Source: an uncultured Chthonomonas sp. (GTDB taxonomy: Bacteria > Armatimonadota > Chthonomonadetes > Chthonomonadales > CAJBBX01). From it: DNA of 64,000 nucleotides. Below the pieces are notes generated by a model, which was not told where the DNA came from, did no database searches, and was given only the letters and a program-made list of their open reading frames with translations. Made by a program: the position numbers and the translations under genes. Position 1 is the stretch's first letter. Each line of letters begins with the position of its first letter. This document shows, in pieces, positions 29,211 through 39,349 of the stretch. Where the stretch lies: assembly GCA_903885605.1 (NCBI GenBank), contig CAISJD010000097.1, forward strand, positions 1-64,000, written 5' to 3'.

Positions 29211-31367
29211 ATGAACGGCCTCAGCTTCGCCAACCCGGCCTTCCTGGGCGCCCTGGCGCTCGGCGCCCTGCCGATCCTCATCCACCTGGTCCGCAAGCGG
29301 CGCATCCGCGTGGTGCCCTGGGCCGCCTACGAGTTCCTGCTCCGGTCGCGCAAGCGCAACCGCAAGCGCATCCGGCTCGAGCAGCTGCTCCTGCTGGCCC
29401 TGCGCATCCTCATCCTCTGCCTCATGGCGCTGGCCTTCGCGCGGCCGCTGATCCGCAACCTCAACTCGCCCATGATGCCCCGCGACGCCCGGGTCCACGC
29501 CATCATCGTGCTCGATAACTCCATGAGCATGGGGAGCCGGCGCCAGGGCGCCTCGGACTTCGACCGCGCCCGCAAGTCGGCAGAGGCGATCCTGGGCCGG
29601 GTGCTGCGGCAGGGCGATGCGGCCTCCATCGTGCTGGCCTCCGCGCGGCCCACGGCCCTACTGCGCGACCCCTGCTTCGACCTGCAGATGGCTCGGCAGC
29701 GGCTGGGCACGGCCCGCCTCAGCGACCTGGGCACCGATTTCGCCGCCACCGCCGACTTCTGCGCCTCCCTGCCCAGCCGCGAGGGCCTGCGCCTGGAGAC
29801 CTACTGGATCACGGACAGCCAGCAGTCGGGCTTCGCGGGCCTGCCGCCGGAGCGCGCCGAGCGGGTCTGGCGACGCCTGACCGACCGCGGCCCGCTCTTC
29901 TGGGTGAGCACGGCGGCGGGCGAGCGCGAGAACCTGAGCCTCGACGCGCCCCGCTTCAGCCGCGAGATGGTGACGCCCGGATCGCCCGTGGGCATCGAGG
30001 CGCTGGTCCGCAACCGCACCCGGCAGGCCCGCAACGGCCTCTCCGTGGCGCTCCGCATCGACGGCAAGCCTGTCGCCTCCACGCTGGTGGACGTGCCCGC
30101 CCAGGGCTCGGCTTCCGCGCGGTTCGTCTTCCCCTTCGACCGGAGCGGCGTCCACACAGGCTCCGTGGAGCTGGGCGAGTACGACGGCCTCGAGCGCGAC
30201 AACCGCGCCTGGCTGGCCGTGCGGGTGCGCGACGCCCTGCGCGTCCTGGTGGTGAACCCGACCCCCTCCAGCGACCCCGCCCGCGACGAGGCCTTCTACC
30301 TGCTCACCGCGCTGGCCCCCGCCGGAGCCTCGGAGGGCGCCCGCGCGGCGGTGCAGCCGACCCTCCACACCGGCGCGACCCTGGCCGACCGCGACCTCCG
30401 CACCTTCGACGCCGTGGCCCTCACGGGTGTGCAGAGCGTGGCCCCGGCCGACGCCTCGGCCCTGCGTGACTTCGTGCGGAACGGCGGCGGACTGCTGGTG
30501 GTCCCCGGCGCAACGGGAGACGCCGCGCGGCTGAACGCCGGGCTGGGCGGCGCGGGCCTGCTGCCCGCCACCTTCGGCCGCCGCCACGCGGCAGCCCTGG
30601 ACGACGCACCGGCCATGAACCCAGCCTCGGTGACCCACCCGGCGCTGCGGGCCTTCCGCGGCACCGACGAGGTGGACCTGGGCAGCGCCCGGTACACCGT
30701 GAGCTACGACCTGACGCCGCGCCCCAACGATCCCGACGTGACCGTGGCCTGCCGCCTCACCGACGGCCGCGCCGCCGTGGTGGAGGGCCGCGTGGGCCAG
30801 GGCAAGGTGATCCAGATGGCCGGTCCGCTCAGCGCCGCCGGCGGCAACCTGCCCTACAAACCCGCCTACGTGCCCTTCGTGCATCAGCTGGCCGCCTATC
30901 TGGCAGCCGACGCCTCGGCGCAGCGCATCGTACAGGTGGGCAAGCCGCTGGCGGCCCGCTTCGACGTGAGCCGCGCCGGCGCGCGCGCCCTGCTCACCGA
31001 TCCCACCGGCGTCGCCAAGGACCTGCCCACCACCACCGGCGCCGACGGCGTCCTCTTCAGCTACCCCGCCGCCGAGCGCGCGGGTACCTACAAGCTGAAG
31101 GTCGGCGCGGGTCCATCGGCCGGCGCCGAGGCCTTCGCGGCCAACACCGTGCTGTCGGAGTCAGACCTGCGCTCGCTGAACCGCTCCGGCGTGCAGTCGG
31201 CGCTGGGCGCTGTGCCCCTCCGTTTCGCTTCGGCCGATGACGACATGCCCACTGTGGCCCGCACCGCCCGCCGCGGCGTGGAGGCCTGGCGCGTGCCCGT
31301 GCTGCTGGCCCTGTTCCTGCTGTTCCTGGAGGCCCTCCTGGCGCGGCGATTCGGGAGGCGCGGATGA
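29211..31367 (+). CDS. BatA-like membrane protein with VWA domain
   Basis: 718 residues. The N-terminal BatA/aerotolerance-type region (SFANPAFLGALALGALPILIHLVRKRRIR) gives one membrane segment and a basic loop, and a second lies at about 60-78 (LLLALRILILCLMALAFA). A VWA domain follows with the MIDAS-like AIIVLDNSMSMGSR. A long beta-rich periplasmic region comes next, and a C-terminal membrane anchor (VPVLLALFLLFLEALLARRF). The stop overlaps the next start by ATGA. It probably forms a membrane complex with the DUF58, MoxR and VWA proteins encoded alongside. Confidence 0.88.
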   Translation: MNGLSFANPAFLGALALGALPILIHLVRKRRIRVVPWAAYEFLLRSRKRNRKRIRLEQLLLLALRILILCLMALAFARPLIRNLNSPMMPRDARVHAIIVLDNSMSMGSRRQGASDFDRARKSAEAILGRVLRQGDAASIVLASARPTALLRDPCFDLQMARQRLGTARLSDLGTDFAATADFCASLPSREGLRLETYWITDSQQSGFAGLPPERAERVWRRLTDRGPLFWVSTAAGERENLSLDAPRFSREMVTPGSPVGIEALVRNRTRQARNGLSVALRIDGKPVASTLVDVPAQGSASARFVFPFDRSGVHTGSVELGEYDGLERDNRAWLAVRVRDALRVLVVNPTPSSDPARDEAFYLLTALAPAGASEGARAAVQPTLHTGATLADRDLRTFDAVALTGVQSVAPADASALRDFVRNGGGLLVVPGATGDAARLNAGLGGAGLLPATFGRRHAAALDDAPAMNPASVTHPALRAFRGTDEVDLGSARYTVSYDLTPRPNDPDVTVACRLTDGRAAVVEGRVGQGKVIQMAGPLSAAGGNLPYKPAYVPFVHQLAAYLAADASAQRIVQVGKPLAARFDVSRAGARALLTDPTGVAKDLPTTTGADGVLFSYPAAERAGTYKLKVGAGPSAGAEAFAANTVLSESDLRSLNRSGVQSALGAVPLRFASADDDMPTVARTARRGVEAWRVPVLLALFLLFLEALLARRFGRRG

Positions 31368-33736
31368 ACGGCACCTTCGAGGTTTGGCGGAACTGGCTGC
31401 TGGGGCTGGAAGCGCCCTTCGTGGGCCGGATCTCGCAGGCTCGGCTCTCGTTCGCCGGCGGATGGCCGCCCTGGGCGGCCGGTGCGCTGCTGCTGGCGGG
31501 GCTCGTATGGTTCGGCTACCAGTACTGGCGCGACGGCAAGAGCCCCTCGCTCTGGGTGAAGGCGCCCCTCCTCGTCCTGCGGCTGCTGGCCCTGGCAGCG
31601 GCGGCGCTGATGCTGGCCCAGCCCGTGCTGCGCCTGACGCGGCAGGAGAAGCAGCGTGCGGCGGCCATCGTGCTGGTAGACGTTTCGGACAGCATGGGTT
31701 TCCGTGATCCCCGCCTGCCGGCCGCACGCGCAGCCGCCGTGGAGCGCGCCACGGGGCTACGGGCGAGGTCCGCATCGAGGTCGGAAGTCGCCGCCCAGCT
31801 CCTCGCCGGACGCACCGGGCTGCTCCGCACGCTGGCCGGCCGGTTCGACACCCGCGTCTACGCCTTCGCCACCGGCTCGCAGCCCGTGACCCTGAAGCCG
31901 GGAGCCGACCCCGCCGCAGCCGCACGTGCGCTGGCCGCCGCTCCCCTGGGCCGGACCTCCACGCAGATCGGCCCCGCCCTTAAGCAGGCGCTGGACGACG
32001 TGGCCGGACGGCCCGTGGCGGGCGCGCTGCTCCTGACCGACGGCGGCAGCAACCAGGGCGACGACCCCGTGGCCTGGGCTCGGCAGGCGGCCAAGCAGGG
32101 CGTAGTCATCTCGGCCACGGCGCTGGGCGACCCGACCCCCACGCGCAACCTGACGCTCACGGAGGCCCTGGCCGACCAGGTCGTGCGCAAAGACAACACC
32201 GTGCAGGTCTTCGCGGGCATCCAGCATCGCGGCTACGAGGGGCGAACCATCACCGTCTCGCTACGCCGCAACGGCGCGCCCTTCCAGAGCCAGGCCGTGC
32301 GCCTGGGGCCGTCGGGGCGCAAGCAGACCGTCACCTTCACCTACACTCCCAAGGAGCCCGGCACCTTCGCCTACGCGGTGCAGGCCTCGGCCCTGGAGGG
32401 TGAGACCACCGCTCAGGACAACGGCCGGCGGTTCATGCAGCAGGTGGTCACGCGCCGTCTCAGCGTCCTCTACGTCGAGGGTGAACCGCGCTGGGAGTAC
32501 CGCTACCTCCGCAACGCCATCCTGCGCGATACGCAACTCGACTTCGCCTGCCTCCTGACCGAGGCCGAGGACGCCGGAGCCGGAGAGGGCAACGTGGCCG
32601 TCACCGCCTTCCCGCCCAACGAGCAGGCCCTCTTTGCCTACGACATCGTCATCCTGGGCGACGTGCCGGTCTCGCGCTTCAACGACCTGCAGCTTCGCAG
32701 CCTCCGCCGCTTCGTCGAGGACAAGGGCGGGAGCCTCATCGTCATCGCCGGCGAGAAGCACATGCCCCACGAGTACGCGGGCACGCTGCTCGAGGCCGTG
32801 CTGCCGGTGAGCATTCGTTCAACCCCTGAGCAGGTGATCACCGACGATCCCTTCCTCTGGGAGGTAACGCCCGCGGGCCGGCAGGACGCCCTGCTGCGGA
32901 TGTCCGACGATCCCGCCGAGAACGCCCGCATCTGGCGCGAGCTGCCCGGCATGTTCTGGCAGGCCGGCGTCGAGCGGGCCAAGCCGGGCGCCACGGTTCT
33001 GGTGGTCAACTCGGCGCGATCCAACGCCTCCGGCAAGCGGGTGGTCCTGGCCATCCAGCCCTTCGGCGCAGGCCGGTGCCTCATGGGCCTGGCCGACAGC
33101 ACCTGGCGCTGGCGCTGGCGTGTGGGCGACCGCTACTTCTACCGCTACTGGGGTCAGGCCATCCGCGCCATGACGCCCCACGAGAACCCCGGCGGCAACC
33201 GCTACGCCCAGGTGAACGCCGACAAGAGCGAGTACAACCTGGGCGACCGCGTGGTCCTGACGGCGCGGTTGCTGGACCGCTTCTACCGCCCCGTGAACTC
33301 GGCCACCGTGACGGCATCCGTTACGGGCTCCTCGGGCGTCTCGCTGCGGCTGCCCATGCGGCCCATACCGGGTTCGCCCGGCCTCTTTTCCGCCGAGGCT
33401 CCCGCCGACCGCGTGGGCGACTACAAGGTGAGCGCCGCCTCGCCCGCCGCTCCCGGCTCCGCCGCCACCGCCCGCTACCTCGTCCAGAGCCAGGCCCTGG
33501 AGCAGCAGCAGCCCGAGATGGACGAGGCGCTGCTCCGCAAGCTCACCGCCGCCTCCGGCGGGGCCATGCCCGCGCCCGACGAGGTCGCCGCCTGGGCCAG
33601 GTCGCTCAAGGGCCGCGAACTGACCGTGCGCTCCGAGATCGAGTCCGAGGTCTGGGACTCGCCCCTCCTGCTGATCCTCTTCGCCGCTCCGCTCCTGCTG
33701 GAGTGGCTCATCCGCAAGCGCTCCGGCCTGGCCTGA
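31364..33736 (+). CDS. VWA / glutamine-amidotransferase-like membrane protein
   Basis: 790 residues, translationally coupled to the upstream gene (ATGA overlap). Two N-terminal transmembrane segments (GALLLAGLVWFGYQYW and LLVLRLLALAAAALMLAQP) precede a VWA domain (AIVLVDVSDSMGFRD). A class-I-glutamine-amidotransferase-like domain follows, recognised by VLYVEGEPRWEYRYLRNAIL and FVEDKGGSLIVIAGEKHMP; no catalytic Cys is apparent, as is normal for this group. It ends with a C-terminal anchor (LLLILFAAPLLLEWLIRKR). It closes the DUF4175-MoxR operon. About 55 bases with no terminator-like structure separate it from the promoter of the next operon. Confidence 0.85.
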   Translation: MNGTFEVWRNWLLGLEAPFVGRISQARLSFAGGWPPWAAGALLLAGLVWFGYQYWRDGKSPSLWVKAPLLVLRLLALAAAALMLAQPVLRLTRQEKQRAAAIVLVDVSDSMGFRDPRLPAARAAAVERATGLRARSASRSEVAAQLLAGRTGLLRTLAGRFDTRVYAFATGSQPVTLKPGADPAAAARALAAAPLGRTSTQIGPALKQALDDVAGRPVAGALLLTDGGSNQGDDPVAWARQAAKQGVVISATALGDPTPTRNLTLTEALADQVVRKDNTVQVFAGIQHRGYEGRTITVSLRRNGAPFQSQAVRLGPSGRKQTVTFTYTPKEPGTFAYAVQASALEGETTAQDNGRRFMQQVVTRRLSVLYVEGEPRWEYRYLRNAILRDTQLDFACLLTEAEDAGAGEGNVAVTAFPPNEQALFAYDIVILGDVPVSRFNDLQLRSLRRFVEDKGGSLIVIAGEKHMPHEYAGTLLEAVLPVSIRSTPEQVITDDPFLWEVTPAGRQDALLRMSDDPAENARIWRELPGMFWQAGVERAKPGATVLVVNSARSNASGKRVVLAIQPFGAGRCLMGLADSTWRWRWRVGDRYFYRYWGQAIRAMTPHENPGGNRYAQVNADKSEYNLGDRVVLTARLLDRFYRPVNSATVTASVTGSSGVSLRLPMRPIPGSPGLFSAEAPADRVGDYKVSAASPAAPGSAATARYLVQSQALEQQQPEMDEALLRKLTAASGGAMPAPDEVAAWARSLKGRELTVRSEIESEVWDSPLLLILFAAPLLLEWLIRKRSGLA

Positions 33737-33791
33737 GCCGTCCCCCGCCACGGGATTTCGTGCGAATCTGACCCCACACGGCCTCAGGCAC

Positions 33792-33820
33792 TTGACGATA
33801 TAGCGATGTAACGATATACT
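33792..33820 (+). promoter_or_regulatory. sigma-70-type promoter with repeated CGATATA, likely ArsR operator
   Basis: TTGACG (33792-33797) and TATACT (33815-33820) are separated by exactly 17 bases. The heptamer CGATATA occurs twice, at 33796-33802 and 33812-33818, overlapping both promoter elements. This is where an autoregulating ArsR-type repressor would bind. The regulator's start codon lies about 20 bases beyond the -10 element. Confidence 0.75.
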
Positions 33821-33839
33821 GGAGTCGGAGGATGGGCCA

Positions 33840-34205
33840 ATGAGCGCATCGACGACCACGGGACTGATCGACATGGCGACCCTGGAACGCGTAGCGCCGG
33901 TGATCCGGCTGACCGCGCACCCGCTGCGCCTGCGGATCATCGACTACCTTCGCCGCGAGGGCGGACCGCGCTGCGTGACCGACATCGGCGAGGCGCTGGG
34001 CTCCGACCAGAGCGTCACCAGCCAGCAGCTTCGCATCCTGCGTGACCAGGGAGTGCTGTCCGCACGGCGCGACGGCTGCCATGTGTTCTACAACATAATG
34101 GACTCGAGCGTCCTGCTCCTGCTCGATTGCATCCGTGAGCACCACTGCTGCGGGAGCCTGAACGACCCGGACGCCGCACGAAGCGCCGCGCAGACGGCGC
34201 ACTGA
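33840..34205 (+). CDS. ArsR family transcriptional regulator
   Basis: 121 residues with a winged helix: HPLRLRIIDYL, then ALGSDQSVTSQQLRILRDQGVLSARRDGCHVFYNI, which holds the recognition helix and wing. The C-terminus has a His/Cys cluster (REHHCCGSLN), plus Cys in the GGPRCVTD segment, which could bind a metal or sense thiols. It is the first gene of the RND efflux operon and probably represses it through the CGATATA repeats in its promoter. The inducer is unknown. The membrane fusion protein gene follows after 24 bases. Confidence 0.88.
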   Translation: MSASTTTGLIDMATLERVAPVIRLTAHPLRLRIIDYLRREGGPRCVTDIGEALGSDQSVTSQQLRILRDQGVLSARRDGCHVFYNIMDSSVLLLLDCIREHHCCGSLNDPDAARSAAQTAH

Positions 34206-34229
34206 GCCTGACAGACCAGGAGGAATGCG

Positions 34230-35711
34230 ATGACCAAGAGAACGATCGGAACCGCCGCAGGGATTGCAGTAGTGGCGCTTGGGGCCGTCTGGATGGTTGC
34301 CAGGCCGGGCGACGCGCCCGCCGCGGCCCAGGGCGAAAGCGCAAGGGCGGCCGCTGCCGTCGCCGCCGAGGTGGCCACCGTAGGCCTGACATCCGAGCCG
34401 CGCATCCTGGAGGTCACGGGGACCGTGCGGCCGGAGTTCGACGCGCAGATCGCCGCCAAGGTGATGGGCCGCGTCCTGGCCGTCAACGCCCGAGAGGGTG
34501 ACGCCGTGCGCCGCGGCCAGCCGCTGGTGAGCCTCGATGCCGGCGACCTCGATGCAGCGGTGAGGCAGGCAGGAGCCGGCGTGAACGCCGCCGTGGTGGG
34601 AGTGGCTAACGCGAAGGTAGCAGCCCAGATGGAGGAGGCCGCCAGCAACGCCCGCATCGCCGCGGCGCAGGCGCTGGTGAGCCAGGGCGAGGCGGCCGTG
34701 AAGGTGGCCCGCGCCCGGTACGACATGGTGCTGGCCGGCCCGCGCAAGCAGGAGCGGAGCCAGGCCTCGTTGGCTGTGACGCAGGCGAAGGCGAACCTGA
34801 ACCTCGCCGAGCTGAGCCTGAAGCGGTTTGAGACGCTGGTGAAGCAGGGCGCCATCTCCCGGCAGCACTACGACCAGGCCAAGACCCAGTACGACGTGGC
34901 CCAGGCGCAGCTCGAGACCGCCCAGCAGTCGCAGAGCATGACCGACGAGGGGAGCCGATCCGAGGACGTGCGCGCCGCGCAGGAAGGCCTGCAGCAGGCC
35001 GAGGGCGCGCTGGCCCAGGCCCGCGCCGGCCTGAAGCAGACCGAGGCGGCGGCCCTGCAGGTGAACGTGCGCAAGCAGGACATCCGGGGCGCGGGCGCGC
35101 AGGTGAGCCAGTCGCAGGCGGCCCTGAGCATGGCCCGCGTGACCCGCGGCTACGCCGTGATCGCCGCGCCCTTCGACGGCGTGGTAAGCGGGCGCATGGC
35201 CGACCCCGGCGCCATGGCCGCGCCCGGCGTCCCGCTGATGCGTGTGCAGGGCGGCCGGATGCGCCTGGAGGCCGCGGCCCCCGAGAGCGCCCTGCAGCAC
35301 CTGCGCCAGGGCGGACGCATCGAAGTGGCGCTGGACGCCACGGGTGGGAAGCCGGTGATGGGCACGGTGACCGAGATAGCGCCGCAGGGCGACGCCGCCA
35401 GCCACACCTTCACGGTGAAGATCGACCTGCCCGCAGGCTCAGGCGCCCGCCCGGGGATGTTCGGCCGCGCACGCATCGTGCTGGGAACCGAGAAGCGCAT
35501 GCTGGTGGCCGCGCAGTCGGTGATCGAGCGTGAGGGGCTCAGCTACGTCAGCGTCGTTGACGAGAACGGCGTGGCCCGTGTGCGCCTCGTCACCGTAGGC
35601 GAGCCGGTCGGCGGACGCTTGCCGGTGCTGTCGGGTCTGGGCGAGGGTGAGCAGGTGGTGCTGGACGCCGGCCGGGGCATCCCGGATGGGGCCAAGGTGA
35701 ACGCCCAGTAG
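34230..35711 (+). CDS. RND efflux system periplasmic membrane fusion protein (HlyD type)
   Basis: 493 residues, with one N-terminal signal/anchor (TIGTAAGIAVVALGAVWMV). The lipoyl half-motif occurs at EFDAQIAAKVMGRVLAVNA, then a very long coiled-coil hairpin (about residues 105-290, Gln/Ala rich) and the return YAVIAAPFDGVVSGRMADPG. The C-terminal beta-barrel and membrane-proximal domains end with GLGEGEQVVLDAGRGIPDGAKV. In RND pumps this protein links the inner-membrane transporter to TolC. The hairpin is longer than in AcrA, which suggests contact with a short TolC. Confidence 0.92.
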   Translation: MTKRTIGTAAGIAVVALGAVWMVARPGDAPAAAQGESARAAAAVAAEVATVGLTSEPRILEVTGTVRPEFDAQIAAKVMGRVLAVNAREGDAVRRGQPLVSLDAGDLDAAVRQAGAGVNAAVVGVANAKVAAQMEEAASNARIAAAQALVSQGEAAVKVARARYDMVLAGPRKQERSQASLAVTQAKANLNLAELSLKRFETLVKQGAISRQHYDQAKTQYDVAQAQLETAQQSQSMTDEGSRSEDVRAAQEGLQQAEGALAQARAGLKQTEAAALQVNVRKQDIRGAGAQVSQSQAALSMARVTRGYAVIAAPFDGVVSGRMADPGAMAAPGVPLMRVQGGRMRLEAAAPESALQHLRQGGRIEVALDATGGKPVMGTVTEIAPQGDAASHTFTVKIDLPAGSGARPGMFGRARIVLGTEKRMLVAAQSVIEREGLSYVSVVDENGVARVRLVTVGEPVGGRLPVLSGLGEGEQVVLDAGRGIPDGAKVNAQ

Positions 35712-35756
35712 CATGCCCACAGGCAGTTGCCCTGCCCACATCGGAAGGAGATGCCC

Positions 35757-38700
35757 ATGCGCGTAGGAATAGCCGGCCGCCTTGCCGCCGCCTTTGTGAA
35801 CTCGAAGCTCACCCCGCTGATCATCATCGCGTCCCTGGCCCTTGGCGGCTTTGCCGTGATGAAGACCCCGCGGGAGGAGGAGCCGCAGATCATCGTGCCC
35901 ATGGCCGACGTGCTGGTGCAGATGCCCGGCGCCACGGCCAAGGACGTGGAGCAGCGCGTCACCAGCCCCATGGAGAAGCTGATCTGGGAGGTGCCCGGCG
36001 TCGAGTACGTCTACTCCACCACCAGCCCCGGCATGGCCATGACCGTGGTGCGCTTCCTGGTGGGCCAGAACCAGGAGGCGGCGTTCGTGCGGCTTCGCGA
36101 GAAGCTCCAGTCGCACTTCGACATCATCCCGCCGGGCGCTTCGTTACCGATCATCAAGCCCCGGTCCATCGATGACGTGCCGATCCTGGCCCTGACGCTC
36201 CACTCGACGCGCTACGACAGCTTCCACCTGCGCCAGATCGCCTCCCGCGTGGAGACGGCCATCAAGCAGGTAGACGACGTCTCCGAGACCAGCATCATCG
36301 GCGGCCGACGCCGCGAGGTGCGCGTGACGCTGGACCGCACGAAGCTCACGGGCTTCGGCCTGACGCCGGACGGCGTGGCCATGGCCCTGGGCGTCTCCAA
36401 CGCGCGATCCGACATCGGCAGCTTCAGCCGCGCCGATGCCGAGATCGCTGTGAAGACCGGCGACTTCCTCCGCAGCGCCGACGATGTGGCCTCCGTCGTG
36501 GTGGGCGCCGCCGGCGGCCGGCCCATCTACACCCGCGACGTGGCGACGGTCACCGACGGCCCGGAGGAGCCCACCAACTACGTCCTCTTCGGCAACGGCC
36601 CCGCAAGCGTAGGGGCGGGTTTCAAACCCGCTCCCTTGGAGCCCGCCGTCACCATCTCCGTGGCCAAACGGCAGAGCAAGAACGCCATCATTATCGCGCA
36701 CGAGGTGCTGGCCAAGGTCGAGTCGCTGAAGGGCCGGATCATCCCCTCCGATGTCACCGTCACGGAGACCCGCAACTACGGTGAGACCGCAGGCGAGAAG
36801 TCGGGCGAGCTGCTCTTCCACATGGGCATCGCCGTCATCTCGGTGACGTTGCTTATCGCCATTGCCCTGGGCCGCAAGGAGTCCGTGGTGGTGCTGGTGG
36901 CCATCCCGGTGACGCTGGCGCTGACGCTGCTGGTCTTCTACCTCTACGGCTACACGCTGAACCGCATAACGCTCTTTGCGCTCATCTTCTCCATCGGCAT
37001 CCTCGTCGACGACGCCATCGTGGTGGTCGAGAACATCGTCCGGCACTACCGGATGCCGCTGCACGAGCGCAAGGCGCCGCTGGCCGCAGCGATTCACGCC
37101 GTAGACGAGGTGGGCAACCCCACCATCCTGGCCACGTTCGCCGTCATCGCGGCCATCCTGCCGCTGGCCTTCGTGGGCGGGCTCATGGGGCCCTACATGC
37201 GGCCCATCCCGGTGGGCGCCTCGGCGGCCATGCTCTTCTCGCTCATCATCGCGTTCGTCGTGACGCCCTGGGCGGCGGTCCGGCTGCTCAAGTCGGAGCA
37301 TGGCGCCGAACATGGCGGCGGGCACAAGGAGGGTGAAGGAGACGACGCCCTGACCCGCATGTACCGGTCGATCATGACCCCGTTGCTCCGGAAGCCCGTC
37401 GTGCGCTGGTCCTTCTTTGTGGCCGTGCTCGTCATGCTCGGCGGCGCCATGGCTCTGGTCGGCATCAAGGCCGTCACCGTTAAGATGCTCCCGTTCGACA
37501 ACCGGAACGAGTTCCAGATCATGGTGGATATGCCCACCGGCACCAGCCTGGAGCGGACGGCCGCCGCCACCCGCGCCCTGGCCGACTACGTGGCCACCGT
37601 GCCCGAGGTGAAGGACTACCAGCTCTACGTGGGCGCGGCCAGCCCCTTTAACTTCAACGGCCTCGTGCGCCACTACTTCATGCGGCGCAGCACCTACCAG
37701 GCCGACATCCAGGTGAACCTGGTGGGCAAGGGCGAGCGCAAGGCCCAGAGCCACGCCATCGTCAAGCGGATCCGGCCCGAGATCGCCCGCATCGCGACCC
37801 AGTGGGGCGTGCGCGTCAAGGTGGCCGAGGTTCCGCCGGGGCCGCCCGTGCTCCAGACCCTGGTCGCCGAGGTCTACGGCCCCACCGACGAGGGGCGCGC
37901 CCGGGTGGCCAAGCAGGTGCTCGACATCTTCCGCAGCACCGAAGGCGTGACCGACGCGGACTGGTACATGGACGATGACCAGACCACCGTCGGCTACGTG
38001 GTGGACAAGGAGAAGGCGGCTCTCAACGGCGTCGACACCGCTTCCGTAAACCGCACGCTGGCCATGGGCCTGGCGGGAGCGCAGGTCGGGCTGGCGCTGG
38101 ACCCCGCCTCCGCCGAGGATGTGCCGCTGAAGGTGCGCCTGCCGCGGGGCCAACGCAGCGGCCTGGCCGACCTGGCGCAGCTCAACGTCGCCTCGCGGAG
38201 CGGCAGGCTGGTGCCCCTGACGGAGTTGGTGACCGCCAGGCCCATCGCCTCGGACAAGTCGATCTACCACAAGAACCTGCTGCCCGTGGTCTACGTCACC
38301 GGCGACGTGACCGGTCGCCAGGAGAGCCCCGTCTACGCCATCCTGGCCATGAACAAGGCCATCGACAAGCTGAACCTGCCCGAGGGCTACAAGCTCAACG
38401 TGCTGACCACCCACGTGCCCTTCACGACTGACAAGATCCAGATGAAGTGGGACGGCGAGTGGCACATCACCTACGAGGTCTTCCGCGACCTGGGCATCGC
38501 CTTCGCCGCCGTCCTGGTGCTTATCTACATCCTCGTGGTGGCCTGGTTCCAGAACTTCAAGACGCCGCTGGTCATCATGGCGCCCATCCCGCTGACGCTC
38601 ATCGGCATCCTGCCGGCGCACGCCATGCTGGGCGCCTTCTTCACCGCTACCTCCATGATCGGCTTCATCGCCGGCGCGGGCATCATCGTGCGGAACTCCA

Positions 38701-39083
38701 TCATCCTGGTAGACTTCATCGAGCTTCGGCTGAAGCAGGGCATGACGCTGGAGGCCGCCGTCGTCGATGCCGGCGCTACGCGATTCCGGCCCATGCTGCT
38801 CACGGCGGCGGCGGTCATCGTCGGTTCATTCGTCATCCTCTTCGACCCCATCTTCCAGGGCCTCGCCATCGCGCTCATGGCCGGAGAGGTCGCCTCGACC
38901 CTCCTCTCGCGGCTGGCGGTGCCGATCCTCTACTTCATGCAGCGCTCCGGCGAGAAGCAACTGCACGAGTGCGCCCCCTATGGCCGCGACGAGCAGGGCC
39001 ATCCTCTGCCCGAGGGCGTCCGAGACACCTCGGAAGACGACGATGTGATCACCTGCGACCTCCCCGCCCAGGCCGCGCCCTAG
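35757..39083 (+). CDS. RND efflux transporter permease (HAE-type)
   Basis: 1108 residues from the ATG at 35757, placed 6 bases after GGAAGGAG; the ATG at 35751 abuts that site. Architecture is the standard twelve-helix RND plan, with an N-terminal helix, two large periplasmic loops and helices 2-6 and 8-12. The TM4 proton-relay motif [12 protein letters not shown] is present with both aspartates, which favours a drug/solvent HAE-type pump over a metal CusA-type one. Residues about 286-297 ([13 protein letters not shown]) are encoded by a palindromic repeat inserted in frame. It lies between the fusion protein and DUF2892 genes. The substrate is unknown. Confidence 0.93.
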   Translation: MRVGIAGRLAAAFVNSKLTPLIIIASLALGGFAVMKTPREEEPQIIVPMADVLVQMPGATAKDVEQRVTSPMEKLIWEVPGVEYVYSTTSPGMAMTVVRFLVGQNQEAAFVRLREKLQSHFDIIPPGASLPIIKPRSIDDVPILALTLHSTRYDSFHLRQIASRVETAIKQVDDVSETSIIGGRRREVRVTLDRTKLTGFGLTPDGVAMALGVSNARSDIGSFSRADAEIAVKTGDFLRSADDVASVVVGAAGGRPIYTRDVATVTDGPEEPTNYVLFGNGPASVGAGFKPAPLEPAVTISVAKRQSKNAIIIAHEVLAKVESLKGRIIPSDVTVTETRNYGETAGEKSGELLFHMGIAVISVTLLIAIALGRKESVVVLVAIPVTLALTLLVFYLYGYTLNRITLFALIFSIGILVDDAIVVVENIVRHYRMPLHERKAPLAAAIHAVDEVGNPTILATFAVIAAILPLAFVGGLMGPYMRPIPVGASAAMLFSLIIAFVVTPWAAVRLLKSEHGAEHGGGHKEGEGDDALTRMYRSIMTPLLRKPVVRWSFFVAVLVMLGGAMALVGIKAVTVKMLPFDNRNEFQIMVDMPTGTSLERTAAATRALADYVATVPEVKDYQLYVGAASPFNFNGLVRHYFMRRSTYQADIQVNLVGKGERKAQSHAIVKRIRPEIARIATQWGVRVKVAEVPPGPPVLQTLVAEVYGPTDEGRARVAKQVLDIFRSTEGVTDADWYMDDDQTTVGYVVDKEKAALNGVDTASVNRTLAMGLAGAQVGLALDPASAEDVPLKVRLPRGQRSGLADLAQLNVASRSGRLVPLTELVTARPIASDKSIYHKNLLPVVYVTGDVTGRQESPVYAILAMNKAIDKLNLPEGYKLNVLTTHVPFTTDKIQMKWDGEWHITYEVFRDLGIAFAAVLVLIYILVVAWFQNFKTPLVIMAPIPLTLIGILPAHAMLGAFFTATSMIGFIAGAGIIVRNSIILVDFIELRLKQGMTLEAAVVDAGATRFRPMLLTAAAVIVGSFVILFDPIFQGLAIALMAGEVASTLLSRLAVPILYFMQRSGEKQLHECAPYGRDEQGHPLPEGVRDTSEDDDVITCDLPAQAAP
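36611..36635. repeat. palindromic repeat element inserted in frame in the RND pump gene
   Basis: AGGGGCGGGTTT and AAACCCGCTCCC flank a single base and are near-complementary (10 of 12). The stretch encodes VGAGFKPAP within the pump. The core GGCGGGTTTCAAACCCGC resembles a dispersed palindrome I have seen in other bacterial genomes, where it often adds this same peptide to proteins. Whether other copies exist cannot be seen from one window. Confidence 0.6.
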
Positions 39084-39109
39084 GCCCGTAACTCAAGGAG
39101 AACCAAGCC

Positions 39110-39325
39110 ATGACCATTGACAGATACCTTCGACTGATCGCCGGCGCCTTCATCATGGGCACCGTGGCCCTCGGCCACTTCGTGAACCCCTGGTGGTACG
39201 CCTTCACCGCGTTCGTGGGGCTCAACCTCTTCCAGTCGGCCTTCACCAACTGGTGCCCCATGATGACCATGCTCGCCAGGGCGGGCGTGCCTGCCACGGC
39301 GCCCACGTCCTGCGACAAGCCGTAG
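39110..39325 (+). CDS. DUF2892 family small inner-membrane protein
   Basis: 71 residues. It begins TIDRYLRLIAGAFIMG, the YgaP-like DUF2892 start, with two membrane segments (LIAGAFIMGTVALGHF and WYAFTAFVGLNLFQSAF) and the conserved NWCPMM cysteine motif between the second helix and the tail. Proteins of this family often pair with rhodanese or redox proteins. Here it sits inside the RND operon, 26 bases after the pump and 24 bases before the TolC gene, with an AAGGAGA ribosome site. Confidence 0.85.
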   Translation: MTIDRYLRLIAGAFIMGTVALGHFVNPWWYAFTAFVGLNLFQSAFTNWCPMMTMLARAGVPATAPTSCDKP

Positions 39326-39349
39326 CGCAACCCGGCAAGGAGGTCGATC

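Noticed and set aside
36144-38621. 825-codon minus-strand frame opposite the RND pump
   Set aside because: Antisense shadow with His/Asp/Gly-rich composition and no motifs. The plus-strand RND protein is unmistakable.
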